The position numbers and the translations under genes were made by a program. Shown in pieces: positions 6,533 to 12,733 of a stretch of 17,050 nucleotides of DNA. The DNA is from CAZWKI01 sp964634645 (GTDB lineage Bacteria; Patescibacteriota; Patescibacteriia; UBA1558; S5-K13): contig CAZWKI010000023.1 in the NCBI GenBank assembly GCA_964634645.1, positions 1 to 17,050 on the forward strand, given 5' to 3'. Within the stretch, counting starts at the first letter, position 1. Each line of letters starts with the position of its first letter. The notes under the pieces are model-generated. The model was not told the origin of the DNA. It did no database searches and saw only the letters and a list, made by a program, of their open reading frames with translations.

Positions 6533-8341
6533 TTACTTTGAAACGTAAAAACCGAATTTCATTATGAATCCAAGGAAGTGTTTGTCTTCCGTATTGAGGA
6601 AGGTGTAGGTGTCATATTTTTGTTCAGTTGAGCTATGACTTATCCTTGCCTCAAACCAAAGACGCCTTGAATTCAAAAATGGGTTAATGTGGAGAGCGGC
6701 AAAAACGTCGAAACGTTTATACTTATTGCCATCTGAGTCTTGGATCTCAGTTTTAACTCTTCCGTTATTGATTCTGATGTCCCTTATACCTAGGGTCAAT
6801 CTCATTGGAGAATTGTCCGACAGGCGTGCGCCTGCTTGAAATTCTACAACGGTTTTGTCCTGAGTAGGAACATAAAGACCATTGTTTTCCAGGCTTTTGG
6901 GAAAGCTAAAGTGACTTACTTCGCCGCGAATGTATGAATTGCGAACGAGAAAATCATCTTCCCATTTTACCTGGGCCTTTATTTCTCGACTTCCGCTCTT
7001 GAATTTCTCGTCTTCTTCCCGAAACATTTGGGCGAGGTAGAGAGAAGCGAAATTGTATTTCTCACGATCCCAGAAATGGTGTAACCCACCCTGAAGACCG
7101 GATTCAACCGTTGTGAGGGGAGATAAATCATACCGAATGACAGAAACTTCTGTTTCGGTGTCTGCACCGTATGTCAATACGGTGCGCTTCCAGTATGGAT
7201 ATTGTCTGTTCCTCCATTCGGGACCCATAAATAATCTTGTCTCGCTCTTGAGACTTCCAAAGTATTTTTCAACCTGGAAGTTCAACTTTGAAGCAAGAAT
7301 ATCCTCTTGATCTTCGGCATAAACTTCTGCAGCAAGACCAAAAGAGTCTGAGGGTCTAAACCTGACACCACCACCTCCAATTAGAGTCCAAGGAATATTC
7401 CCAAAAATGGGATTGCTGGACCTTTGAATGATCGTTATATTTGTTCCCGTTTCCGGGTTATACAACGAATCTGGAGAACTCTCAAGAAAATGATCCTGAG
7501 AGTGACTCACCCATCCCCAGTACTCCAATTTTGGAGTAAACCACTTCTTATAAGGTTCAGGTTTTGGAGCTGACGGAACAATAACAATTGGATCAGCAGG
7601 CTTTGGAGTTGGCGGAACGATTACAATCGGCGAAACAGGTTTGGGTGGAATAATAACGACAGGGGGTGTGGGTGGGGGTGGTTCCGGCACAAATATACCA
7701 GTTGTCGGAACAAAATCCACTTCTTTTTCTACATTAACTTGTTCGAATAAAAAATTTCCACATTGATACTGCCCATAATAACCATCTCCACAGATGGATA
7801 TTTTAAACAGGCAATCCTCGTCAGAAGATGTTCCCCAACGCACTCTGGCATCTGAGGTCATGTCCTCATAGTGCCATTTGACTTGGACTTGTTTTGCATA
7901 CACCTTGTAGTCAGTGCCTACAATTACATATCTTCCGCCGTTGGATTTATAACGAGTTCTTGAAATTTTTTGGCCCGTTTTAAAATTGGCCAATTCATTG
8001 CGTACAGCATCACTAGGACGCCACACTTTGCTGATTTTGATATCAAAATTACCGTCCCACGTGTAGGGCTGGGTTCCTTGAATAAGTCCCCCTGAAATCA
8101 TCATGCCCTTGACATGATAACCATAGGGGAAGCTGACGACTTCGTATTCTTTGTTTTGCCACTTTTCAATGGCTTGAGTACGCAGATGTGAGGGCATCTT
8201 GACTTTCATGAATGATGAGTTCATGTTGTCCTCAAAGCCAATAATGCCATTAGGGTCTGCGTTCATGATACTCCATGTACCACGAGCAAAACCCATTGAG
8301 CACAAAAGTGCTATCAGTGCGATTAAAAAAAACTTTTTCAT
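6533..8341 (-). CDS. Exported two-domain protein with proline-rich linker and beta-barrel-like C-terminal half
   Basis: A 602-residue exported protein, not assignable to a named family by eye. The start is supported by GGAGG six bases upstream and a Sec signal peptide (MKKFFLIALIALLCSMGFAR). Residues about 22-215 form an N-terminal domain with a late cysteine group (C177, C184, C194). Residues 220-263 are a proline-rich linker with two 13-residue repeats, KPVSPIVIVPPTP and KPADPIVIVPSAP. From about 268 to the end, amphipathic strands with aromatic girdles alternate (KLEYWGWVSHSQ, SKLNFQVEKYFG, KHFLGFIMKFGFYVSK), as in outer-membrane beta-barrels, although the final residue is Lys and not an aromatic. 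Such a barrel needs an outer membrane, which Patescibacteria are thought to lack. First gene of the operon with the lipoprotein and small secreted protein, perhaps a surface complex. Porin-like, adhesin and surface-layer roles are all possible. Confidence 0.7.
   Translation of the reverse strand: MKKFFLIALIALLCSMGFARGTWSIMNADPNGIIGFEDNMNSSFMKVKMPSHLRTQAIEKWQNKEYEVVSFPYGYHVKGMMISGGLIQGTQPYTWDGNFDIKISKVWRPSDAVRNELANFKTGQKISRTRYKSNGGRYVIVGTDYKVYAKQVQVKWHYEDMTSDARVRWGTSSDEDCLFKISICGDGYYGQYQCGNFLFEQVNVEKEVDFVPTTGIFVPEPPPPTPPVVIIPPKPVSPIVIVPPTPKPADPIVIVPSAPKPEPYKKWFTPKLEYWGWVSHSQDHFLESSPDSLYNPETGTNITIIQRSSNPIFGNIPWTLIGGGGVRFRPSDSFGLAAEVYAEDQEDILASKLNFQVEKYFGSLKSETRLFMGPEWRNRQYPYWKRTVLTYGADTETEVSVIRYDLSPLTTVESGLQGGLHHFWDREKYNFASLYLAQMFREEDEKFKSGSREIKAQVKWEDDFLVRNSYIRGEVSHFSFPKSLENNGLYVPTQDKTVVEFQAGARLSDNSPMRLTLGIRDIRINNGRVKTEIQDSDGNKYKRFDVFAALHINPFLNSRRLWFEARISHSSTEQKYDTYTFLNTEDKHFLGFIMKFGFYVSK
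7565..7642 (-). repeat. Two 39-bp direct repeats coding the proline-rich linker
   Basis: Copies at 7642-7604 and 7603-7565 encode 13-residue units sharing KP..PIVIVP..P. DNA identity is clearly lower than protein identity, with many changes at third positions, so the repeat is old and maintained at protein level. It is a rigid Pro-rich spacer between the exported N-terminal domain and the barrel-like half. Confidence 0.6.
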
Positions 8342-8417
8342 GGTATTCCTCCATCATTTTTTATTTTTTCTGTTTTTTTATTTTTTAAGGAGCTTTCGTT
8401 GCCGACAATTTCCTCAC

Positions 8418-8465
8418 TTCAATACACTATTGTGTTTAAATATTTAAACACAATTATCTATTGAA
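8418..8465. repeat. 48-bp near-perfect palindrome at the edge of the inserted block
   Basis: The centre, 8429-8454, is a perfect 26-bp palindrome (core TGTGTTTAAA then TATTTAAACACA). After a 4-bp poorly matched step on each side, the outer arms TTCAATA (8418-8424) and TATTGAA (8459-8465) pair again. The palindrome abuts the Wzz-like stop codon at 8466-8468. Composition switches here: AT-rich native DNA to the right, GC-richer DNA to the left. No T run follows on the minus strand, so it is not a textbook terminator. It could be a terminator remnant, a dimeric operator or a recombination site. Confidence 0.75.
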
Positions 8466-9344
8466 TTATTCTTTTCTTCTTAAATAATGATCAGAACCCA
8501 TTATGTTTTGAATAGGGTCTTCTTTTGACTGAAATTTGTCGTGCTTATTTATTTGATTTTTTTCTAATTCTTTTATTTCATTTTTTGTATCATTCAAATA
8601 TTGATTTATGTTTATTGTGTTATTTCTATCCCCATGTCTTGCTTCTTCAAAAACTTTTTTTATTTCAGGTTTGTTTTTACTATATTTTTTTGAGTCAAAT
8701 AAGTCACTCATTTTTTCTATTTTGTTTGGGAAAAGCGAACAAATACTTCCTGTCAAAAACAATGCAAGCGCCAAAGTCAAAGAAATATTTAATAACCAAT
8801 TTGGTCTTGTAGGATATTTTGATGTAAGTGGATAATCAATAATTTGTAATTGAATTGTATCTCCACCACCATGATATTCTTTGTGATTTTGAAACAAAGA
8901 AGTCATAATTGTATTCAATAATTTTTCTGCTTCAGTTTGAGATACACTGTAAGTCGTAATTTGTATTATTGCTGTATTTGGTAAGAGTTTTACATCAACA
9001 GTTTTTTGCCATTGCTTTCTTCTAGTTTTTTCATCATTGCTTGAAAGACCAAAATCTACACCAAACGAATTTTCTAAAACAGTATTTCTAAAAGAAGAAC
9101 TTTCAACTGCTTTTTTAAAGTCTTTTGCAATACTTTCAGATGCTTTTGATGCAACATAGGCATCAATAGTCTGACTTTGTTCTTGAATTATAAGCACTTT
9201 GGCTTCAGAAGAATATTCTCTTTTTTGAAAACCTGTAAAAATTATTGATAAAAGAAGAAATACAAATATAGTTATCAAAACAAAAAATTTGTTTTCAATC
9301 ATTTTATCTATCACATTTTCAGTTTTTGTTAAATTTTCATTCAT
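8466..9344 (-). CDS. Wzz/YveK-type polysaccharide chain-length determinant protein
   Basis: A 292-residue inner-membrane protein of the polysaccharide co-polymerase type, which oligomerises around the polymerase and sets chain length or supports export. A first membrane helix lies at about residues 20-39 (FFVLITIFVFLLLSIIF) and a second at about 183-205 (LLNISLTLALALFLTGSIC). The extracytoplasmic domain between them ends in the proline-rich Wzz motif YPLTSKYPTRPNW (171-183) before the second helix. The cytoplasmic tail of about 85 residues is highly charged and has no Walker motif, so any tyrosine kinase partner would be a separate protein. It starts four bases after the DUF4012 stop, so the two are one operon. 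Its natural partner is probably the Wzy-like gene at 3552-4907, now separated from it by the inserted block. No SD is visible. Confidence 0.8.
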   Translation of the reverse strand: MNENLTKTENVIDKMIENKFFVLITIFVFLLLSIIFTGFQKREYSSEAKVLIIQEQSQTIDAYVASKASESIAKDFKKAVESSSFRNTVLENSFGVDFGLSSNDEKTRRKQWQKTVDVKLLPNTAIIQITTYSVSQTEAEKLLNTIMTSLFQNHKEYHGGGDTIQLQIIDYPLTSKYPTRPNWLLNISLTLALALFLTGSICSLFPNKIEKMSDLFDSKKYSKNKPEIKKVFEEARHGDRNNTININQYLNDTKNEIKELEKNQINKHDKFQSKEDPIQNIMGSDHYLRRKE

Positions 9345-9348
9345 ATTA

Positions 9349-11223
9349 TTACCAATTTATTTGAATTATTTGATCCTTATTTAAATCTTGTTTTGCACTA
9401 ATACTTGATAAATTACTGTTTATAATATTTGGAATATTAATTTTTACATTTCTAAAATCTTCTTTAAAGTTAGCGTTTATTATAAACTGAGCATTTTTCA
9501 CGCCTGGTTGCTTTTGTATTAATAATTTATAGTCTTTTTTATTGATTTGATCAGCAATATACTGAGGTAATTTATACTTGACAATAATGTCTTTTTCTTG
9601 CTTAGGTTCTGTTACCGTAAAAAGACCATATATCATTTTACCATATATTTCATATTTGTCAATAGCTTCAGAATTGTTTGTTTTTTCGTCAATCATTGCA
9701 CCGTTTGATTCTATAAACTTTGACCCACTTGGAACAAGTATTCTTGTATAGGTTCTATATCTTGTTGAGTTCCATGAAAATCCTCCATCATGTTTATAGT
9801 TTATTTTTAGGGTTGCAATGAGTTCGTTATTATCTGTTTTTTCCAAAGAATAGTTAATTGTTCTTTTTATGAACTGATCTGATTTAAAACTTGCTAAATT
9901 TGAGTCAACTATCATCAAATAATCATTATCGAATTGTCTTACTTCACCAGCCCAGCCAGCTGATACAAAATTATTTTGTATTTCTGGGTTTGTGCTATAG
10001 AGCAAAACATCTTTTGTCTCAAGACCACTTACAATAAGATCAATTATTTTTTCATAATCATATTTTTCTATATTTTTTAAATCTTTCAATATATTTTTAG
10101 CGAGGTCAGCAATAATATTCTTTCTATCCCAATGACTGACTCCTCTTTCTTTGTAATAAAGCTCTACTGCTTTTTGTAGGTCATCAGTAAAATTTTTTCC
10201 TTCAAAGAGAATTCCACTTATCTCCTGTGTGCCAACTATTTCTAAAAGTTTTCCAGCAATATCAGGATTGATAGCTATTATTCCGTCAATATTGCCAAGA
10301 TTATTTTCATAAATACCTCTATTATCTGGATTTTCTGCATCGAGATTATTTTTTTCTAAATTATAAATATTTAGACAATCTATCATTGCAGAAGGAAAAT
10401 CGACTTGCCAATTACAATCTCTCATATACCACTCCTCCGTTTGAATATATTTTCTGATTGGATCAGGCATTTGATTATTGAGTTTGCCTATGGATTGACT
10501 GTCAAGATGATAAATATCATCAATAAATATATTTTTTAATTTTCCATCTGAGATAGTTGCTATTCCATATGTTCCAATAAAGCCACCAGTTGGACGAAGC
10601 TCTGTATTGTTTTGTAATAATATCAAATATCTTTTGTCTCTTTGACGTCCAGCTAGTTCAAGTAAATTTTTGCTTATTGGTTGTGAAATTTTCAAAATTT
10701 TTGCAATTAATTTAATGTCAGAGATGCCTGAATAATTTTCTATTTTTAGCCAAGAACTTAGCATGCTTATATTATTAGATAAATTATCAAAACTTTCACT
10801 AATTTTTTGAAAAGCTTCTGGATTATTTAAAAAGCTTATTAGTATATCATTCTTGCTTATTTGTTCATTATAAAGAGATGACTCAATTATTGGATTCAAA
10901 TTTTCACAAATCACTATAATATCAGTCAAAGAATTATTAACTTGATTATACTTTTCCTTTGTGTATGGAACCATTTTGACAAACTTAAAAAATTTTAGAT
11001 TTGCTTGTATCGTTTCTGCTCTATCCTGTAATTCATAGACTTCTTTATTAACAGATATAAAATCGTTTTTATCTATATCCCGATTTATATTTTTTATAAG
11101 TTGTGGGATATCATTTCCTGCTGCATAAATATTTTTTGCAGGTACAATAAGAAGCCAAATACAATATATAATTGTAAGGCAAATTATTAAAATAATTAGA
11201 TTTTTTATTTTTAAAATTTTCAT
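9349..11223 (-). CDS. DUF4012 membrane-anchored protein
   Basis: A 624-residue protein with one N-terminal membrane helix (about residues 7-26, NLIILIICLTIIYCIWLLIV) and a large extracytoplasmic part. The signature LILLQNNTELRPTGGFIGTYG (200-220) followed by SDGKLKNIFIDDIYHLD is diagnostic of DUF4012, a family frequent in Patescibacteria and Actinobacteria near polysaccharide genes. An N-terminal helical stretch (35-190) precedes the conserved core, and the C-terminal 120 residues look beta-rich. The biochemical role is unknown; proximity to Wzz-like and glycosyltransferase genes suggests polysaccharide export or attachment to the wall. The ATG at 11223 is supported by an immediate hydrophobic signal anchor and by a promoter 60-90 bases upstream. 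Co-transcribed with the Wzz-like gene (4-base gap). Confidence 0.88.
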   Translation of the reverse strand: MKILKIKNLIILIICLTIIYCIWLLIVPAKNIYAAGNDIPQLIKNINRDIDKNDFISVNKEVYELQDRAETIQANLKFFKFVKMVPYTKEKYNQVNNSLTDIIVICENLNPIIESSLYNEQISKNDILISFLNNPEAFQKISESFDNLSNNISMLSSWLKIENYSGISDIKLIAKILKISQPISKNLLELAGRQRDKRYLILLQNNTELRPTGGFIGTYGIATISDGKLKNIFIDDIYHLDSQSIGKLNNQMPDPIRKYIQTEEWYMRDCNWQVDFPSAMIDCLNIYNLEKNNLDAENPDNRGIYENNLGNIDGIIAINPDIAGKLLEIVGTQEISGILFEGKNFTDDLQKAVELYYKERGVSHWDRKNIIADLAKNILKDLKNIEKYDYEKIIDLIVSGLETKDVLLYSTNPEIQNNFVSAGWAGEVRQFDNDYLMIVDSNLASFKSDQFIKRTINYSLEKTDNNELIATLKINYKHDGGFSWNSTRYRTYTRILVPSGSKFIESNGAMIDEKTNNSEAIDKYEIYGKMIYGLFTVTEPKQEKDIIVKYKLPQYIADQINKKDYKLLIQKQPGVKNAQFIINANFKEDFRNVKINIPNIINSNLSSISAKQDLNKDQIIQINW

Positions 11224-11283
11224 TATTTTTGGTTAATTATTACTATATTATAATTCTATCACAGTTTATTGAATTAATAAGAG

Positions 11284-11312
11284 ACATTACCATAAATTCA
11301 AAAAAAAGTCAA
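11284..11312 (-). promoter_or_regulatory. Predicted promoter of the DUF4012-Wzz operon
   Basis: TTGACT (-35, 11312-11307) and TAATGT (-10, 11289-11284) are separated by exactly 17 bases, and a TG one base before the -10 makes it an extended -10 promoter. Transcription would start near 11277 and leave a leader of roughly 55 bases before the ATG at 11223. It lies downstream of the weak terminator at 11342-11363, which makes DUF4012-Wzz an independent unit. Confidence 0.55.
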
Positions 11313-11339
11313 TAGAAAATTTGTGGTATTTTTTTAAAA

Positions 11340-11500
11340 TTAAAAACCGTATTTTATTATACGATTCTTGAGCTTCACCAAATATTTTTGGCATTTTGAA
11401 ATAAAAGCGCAGGTCAAATAGACGGGAGAATGAATATGATCATCAGGGAGATGATCGACCTGCGCTTTATGATAAAGAACCCGACTCAAAGGCTCTGAAA
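11340..11500 (-). ncRNA. Candidate structured small RNA (orphan)
   Basis: The roughly 300-base gap between DUF5661 and DUF4012 holds nested inverted repeats. A perfect 12-bp stem pairs AAAGCGCAGGTC (11404-11415) with GACCTGCGCTTT (11457-11468). Just inside it is a 7-bp hairpin (11438-11444 with 11450-11456, 5-nt loop). On the minus strand a third hairpin (CCAAA/TTTGG, about 11377-11390) follows, and GGTTCTT upstream can pair with AAGAATC downstream to close the whole as a multibranch fold. Promoter-like boxes precede it (11531-11505) and a terminator-like hairpin ends it. No known RNA family is recognised: no hammerhead core, SRP loop or attC ends. Alternative: a fragment of GC-richer mobile DNA, since a 22-codon plus-strand frame crosses it. 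Confidence 0.4.
11342..11363 (-). terminator. Weak intrinsic terminator after the structured RNA region
   Basis: On the minus strand CGTAT (11363-11359) pairs with ATACG (11352-11348) around a 6-nt loop, with a possible flanking T-G pair, and is followed by GTTTTT. The stem is only 5-6 bp, so termination may be partial. It ends the candidate small RNA and precedes the DUF4012 promoter. Confidence 0.45.
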
Positions 11501-11504
11501 ATAT

Positions 11505-11531
11505 ATTATAGAATAAATGATTACTTGTCAA
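11505..11531 (-). promoter_or_regulatory. Predicted promoter of the candidate small RNA
   Basis: A consensus TTGACA (11531-11526) overlaps the last codons of the DUF5661 gene, and a consensus TATAAT (11510-11505) follows. The spacer is 15 bases, shorter than the preferred 17, which weakens the call despite two perfect hexamers. A start near 11498 would produce a transcript of about 155 bases to the terminator at 11342-11363. Confidence 0.4.
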
Positions 11532-11799
11532 TGTTTTTGTTTTTCCAATATTCCTCTGCTTCAAATTCCATTTTTTCTAATCTTGTATAGTAGTCTGGAA
11601 ACTCATTTAGATGAGCCAGCGCTATTTTTCCTGTCATAAGTTCATCATCACTTGTAACATTTGTTTGCTCATCTCTTAAACCATGCTCTAATTCCACGTT
11701 CATTCCAATTCTAAATTGTTCTACATCAAATTTTAACCAGTCAATATTAAGTTTTTCACCAATGTTCTTTGCTGTTTCGTATGAAATTTTATTTTCCAT
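11521..11799 (-). CDS. DUF5661 family protein
   Basis: A 92-residue soluble protein. The pattern KISYETAKNIGEKLNIDWLK, then FDVEQFRIGMNVELEHG, then TNVTSDDELMTGKIALAHL and NEFPDYYTRLEKMEFEAE, fits DUF5661, a small family of unknown function common in uncultivated bacteria and some phages. The conserved Glu/His-rich EHG and AHLNEFPDYY stretches could bind a metal, but this is inference. The protein appears complete and helical. Its ATG follows the flavodoxin stop by one base, so it is translated from the same message. No SD is seen. The gene's 3' end overlaps the -35 box of the candidate small RNA. Confidence 0.8.
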   Translation of the reverse strand: MENKISYETAKNIGEKLNIDWLKFDVEQFRIGMNVELEHGLRDEQTNVTSDDELMTGKIALAHLNEFPDYYTRLEKMEFEAEEYWKNKNIDK

Positions 11800-11800
11800 A

Positions 11801-12274
11801 TTATTTAATTAAATTATTTACAAAAATATTTAATTTTTCATCAAATTTATTTTGAACTATTTCTTTTGAAGTAAATATTACATAATTTTCTATATTTTTA
11901 TTTAAAAATTTTTCTAATTTTTGTTTTGCACGTTCTGCACCAGAACTACCTTGAGTAAAAAATATCGCTATGTTTTTTAGTTCATCTTTGTTTTTTTCAA
12001 TGTATGCTCTAATTGGTGAAGAAATATTTCCGCCCCAAACAGGAGTTCCAAGTATTGTTAAATCATAATTATTAAGATCAAATTTTGTTTCTTTTATGTC
12101 AGCCAATGTTCCTTTTACTGCTTCTTTTCCAGATAATAAGTATCCTAGTATTCCTGATCTATTTTTCACACTTTCAACTTCCTCTATTTCAGATTCTAGA
12201 ATTTTATTTTTCATATTCTCAGCTATTTTTTTTGTAAGTCCTGTTCTTGAGTAATACACTATTAATGTTTTCAT
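11801..12274 (-). CDS. Flavodoxin family protein
   Basis: A 157-residue single-domain flavodoxin, expected to bind FMN and carry electrons or reduce small molecules in the cytoplasm. The phosphate-binding loop is YYSRTGLTKKIAE (residues 7-19). The isoalloxazine loops are TPVWGGNISSPIRAYI (77-92) and FFTQGSSGAERA (106-117, approximate), which match the Flavodoxin_4/NAD(P)H-dehydrogenase-type subgroup. Length is normal. It sits between the Nudix hydrolase (11-base gap) and DUF5661 (1-base gap), so the three are probably co-transcribed. Electron partner unknown. No SD precedes the start. Confidence 0.88.
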   Translation of the reverse strand: MKTLIVYYSRTGLTKKIAENMKNKILESEIEEVESVKNRSGILGYLLSGKEAVKGTLADIKETKFDLNNYDLTILGTPVWGGNISSPIRAYIEKNKDELKNIAIFFTQGSSGAERAKQKLEKFLNKNIENYVIFTSKEIVQNKFDEKLNIFVNNLIK

Positions 12275-12285
12275 ATTTTTTGTAT

Positions 12286-12687
12286 TTATTTTATAAAATT
12301 AAAATGTTTTAGAGCTGGAATAATATTTGTAGCTAATTCATATTTATATAATTCATTTATATCTATCCATGCGTATTCCTTGATATCTTTTCCAGGTATT
12401 ATTTGATAATTTTTCCCAACTATTTCACATAAATAATGCACAAGTATTATATCGAATTCTTTTTTATCTATTTCCTTTTTTGAATAAGTTATAAAAGGAA
12501 TGTTATTAATCGCTTTTATCGTAATGCCAAGCTCTTCTTTTGCTTCTCTTTTTGCAGCCCTAAAAAGATTTTCTGTTTTTTCTGTTTTTCCACCACAAAA
12601 TTTATAAAAACTATCACCGTGTTTTACAAGAAGTACTTTATTATTTTCCACTATTACAGGTCCTGATGCGATTATAATATTTTGCAT
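12286..12687 (-). CDS. Nudix hydrolase
   Basis: A 133-residue Nudix enzyme, which cleaves a nucleoside diphosphate linked to another moiety using Mg2+ or Mn2+. The Nudix box is complete at residues 33-55: GKTEKTE, then seven residues, then REAKEELGI, matching GX5EX7REUXEEXGU. The N-terminal strands (IIIASGPVIVENNKVLLVKH) are typical of MutT-like members. The motif WIDINELYKYEL near the C terminus is also usual. The substrate (oxidised dNTP, nucleotide sugar, NADH or another) cannot be read from sequence. Length is normal. First gene of the Nudix-flavodoxin-DUF5661 set. No SD is visible. Confidence 0.9.
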   Translation of the reverse strand: MQNIIIASGPVIVENNKVLLVKHGDSFYKFCGGKTEKTENLFRAAKREAKEELGITIKAINNIPFITYSKKEIDKKEFDIILVHYLCEIVGKNYQIIPGKDIKEYAWIDINELYKYELATNIIPALKHFNFIK

Positions 12688-12693
12688 GTAATT

Positions 12694-12722
12694 ATATTAT
12701 TGTTTTATTAATTATAATACAA
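12694..12722 (-). promoter_or_regulatory. Possible promoter of the Nudix-flavodoxin-DUF5661 unit
   Basis: In the 46-base gap after the methyltransferase, TTGTAT (12722-12717) and TAATAT (12699-12694) are 17 bases apart. The start site would fall at or within a few bases of the ATG at 12687, giving an almost leaderless message, which would fit the lack of an SD. The gap is so AT-rich that chance matches are likely. Confidence 0.3.
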
Positions 12723-12733
12723 ATTATTTATTG

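Noticed and set aside
11430..11460. Hammerhead ribozyme, suggested by CTGATGA on the minus strand
   Set aside because: The GAAA core element and a correctly placed cleavage site are missing; CTGATGA arises from the simple 7-bp hairpin there.
11404..11468. Integron attC site from the 12-bp inverted repeat
   Set aside because: The ends lack the RYYYAAC and GTTRRRY core sites, and there is no integrase or cassette array.
11340..11564. 74-codon minus-strand frame as a gene
   Set aside because: It overlaps the DUF5661 3' end, runs through the stems and terminator hairpin, and its residues show no family pattern.
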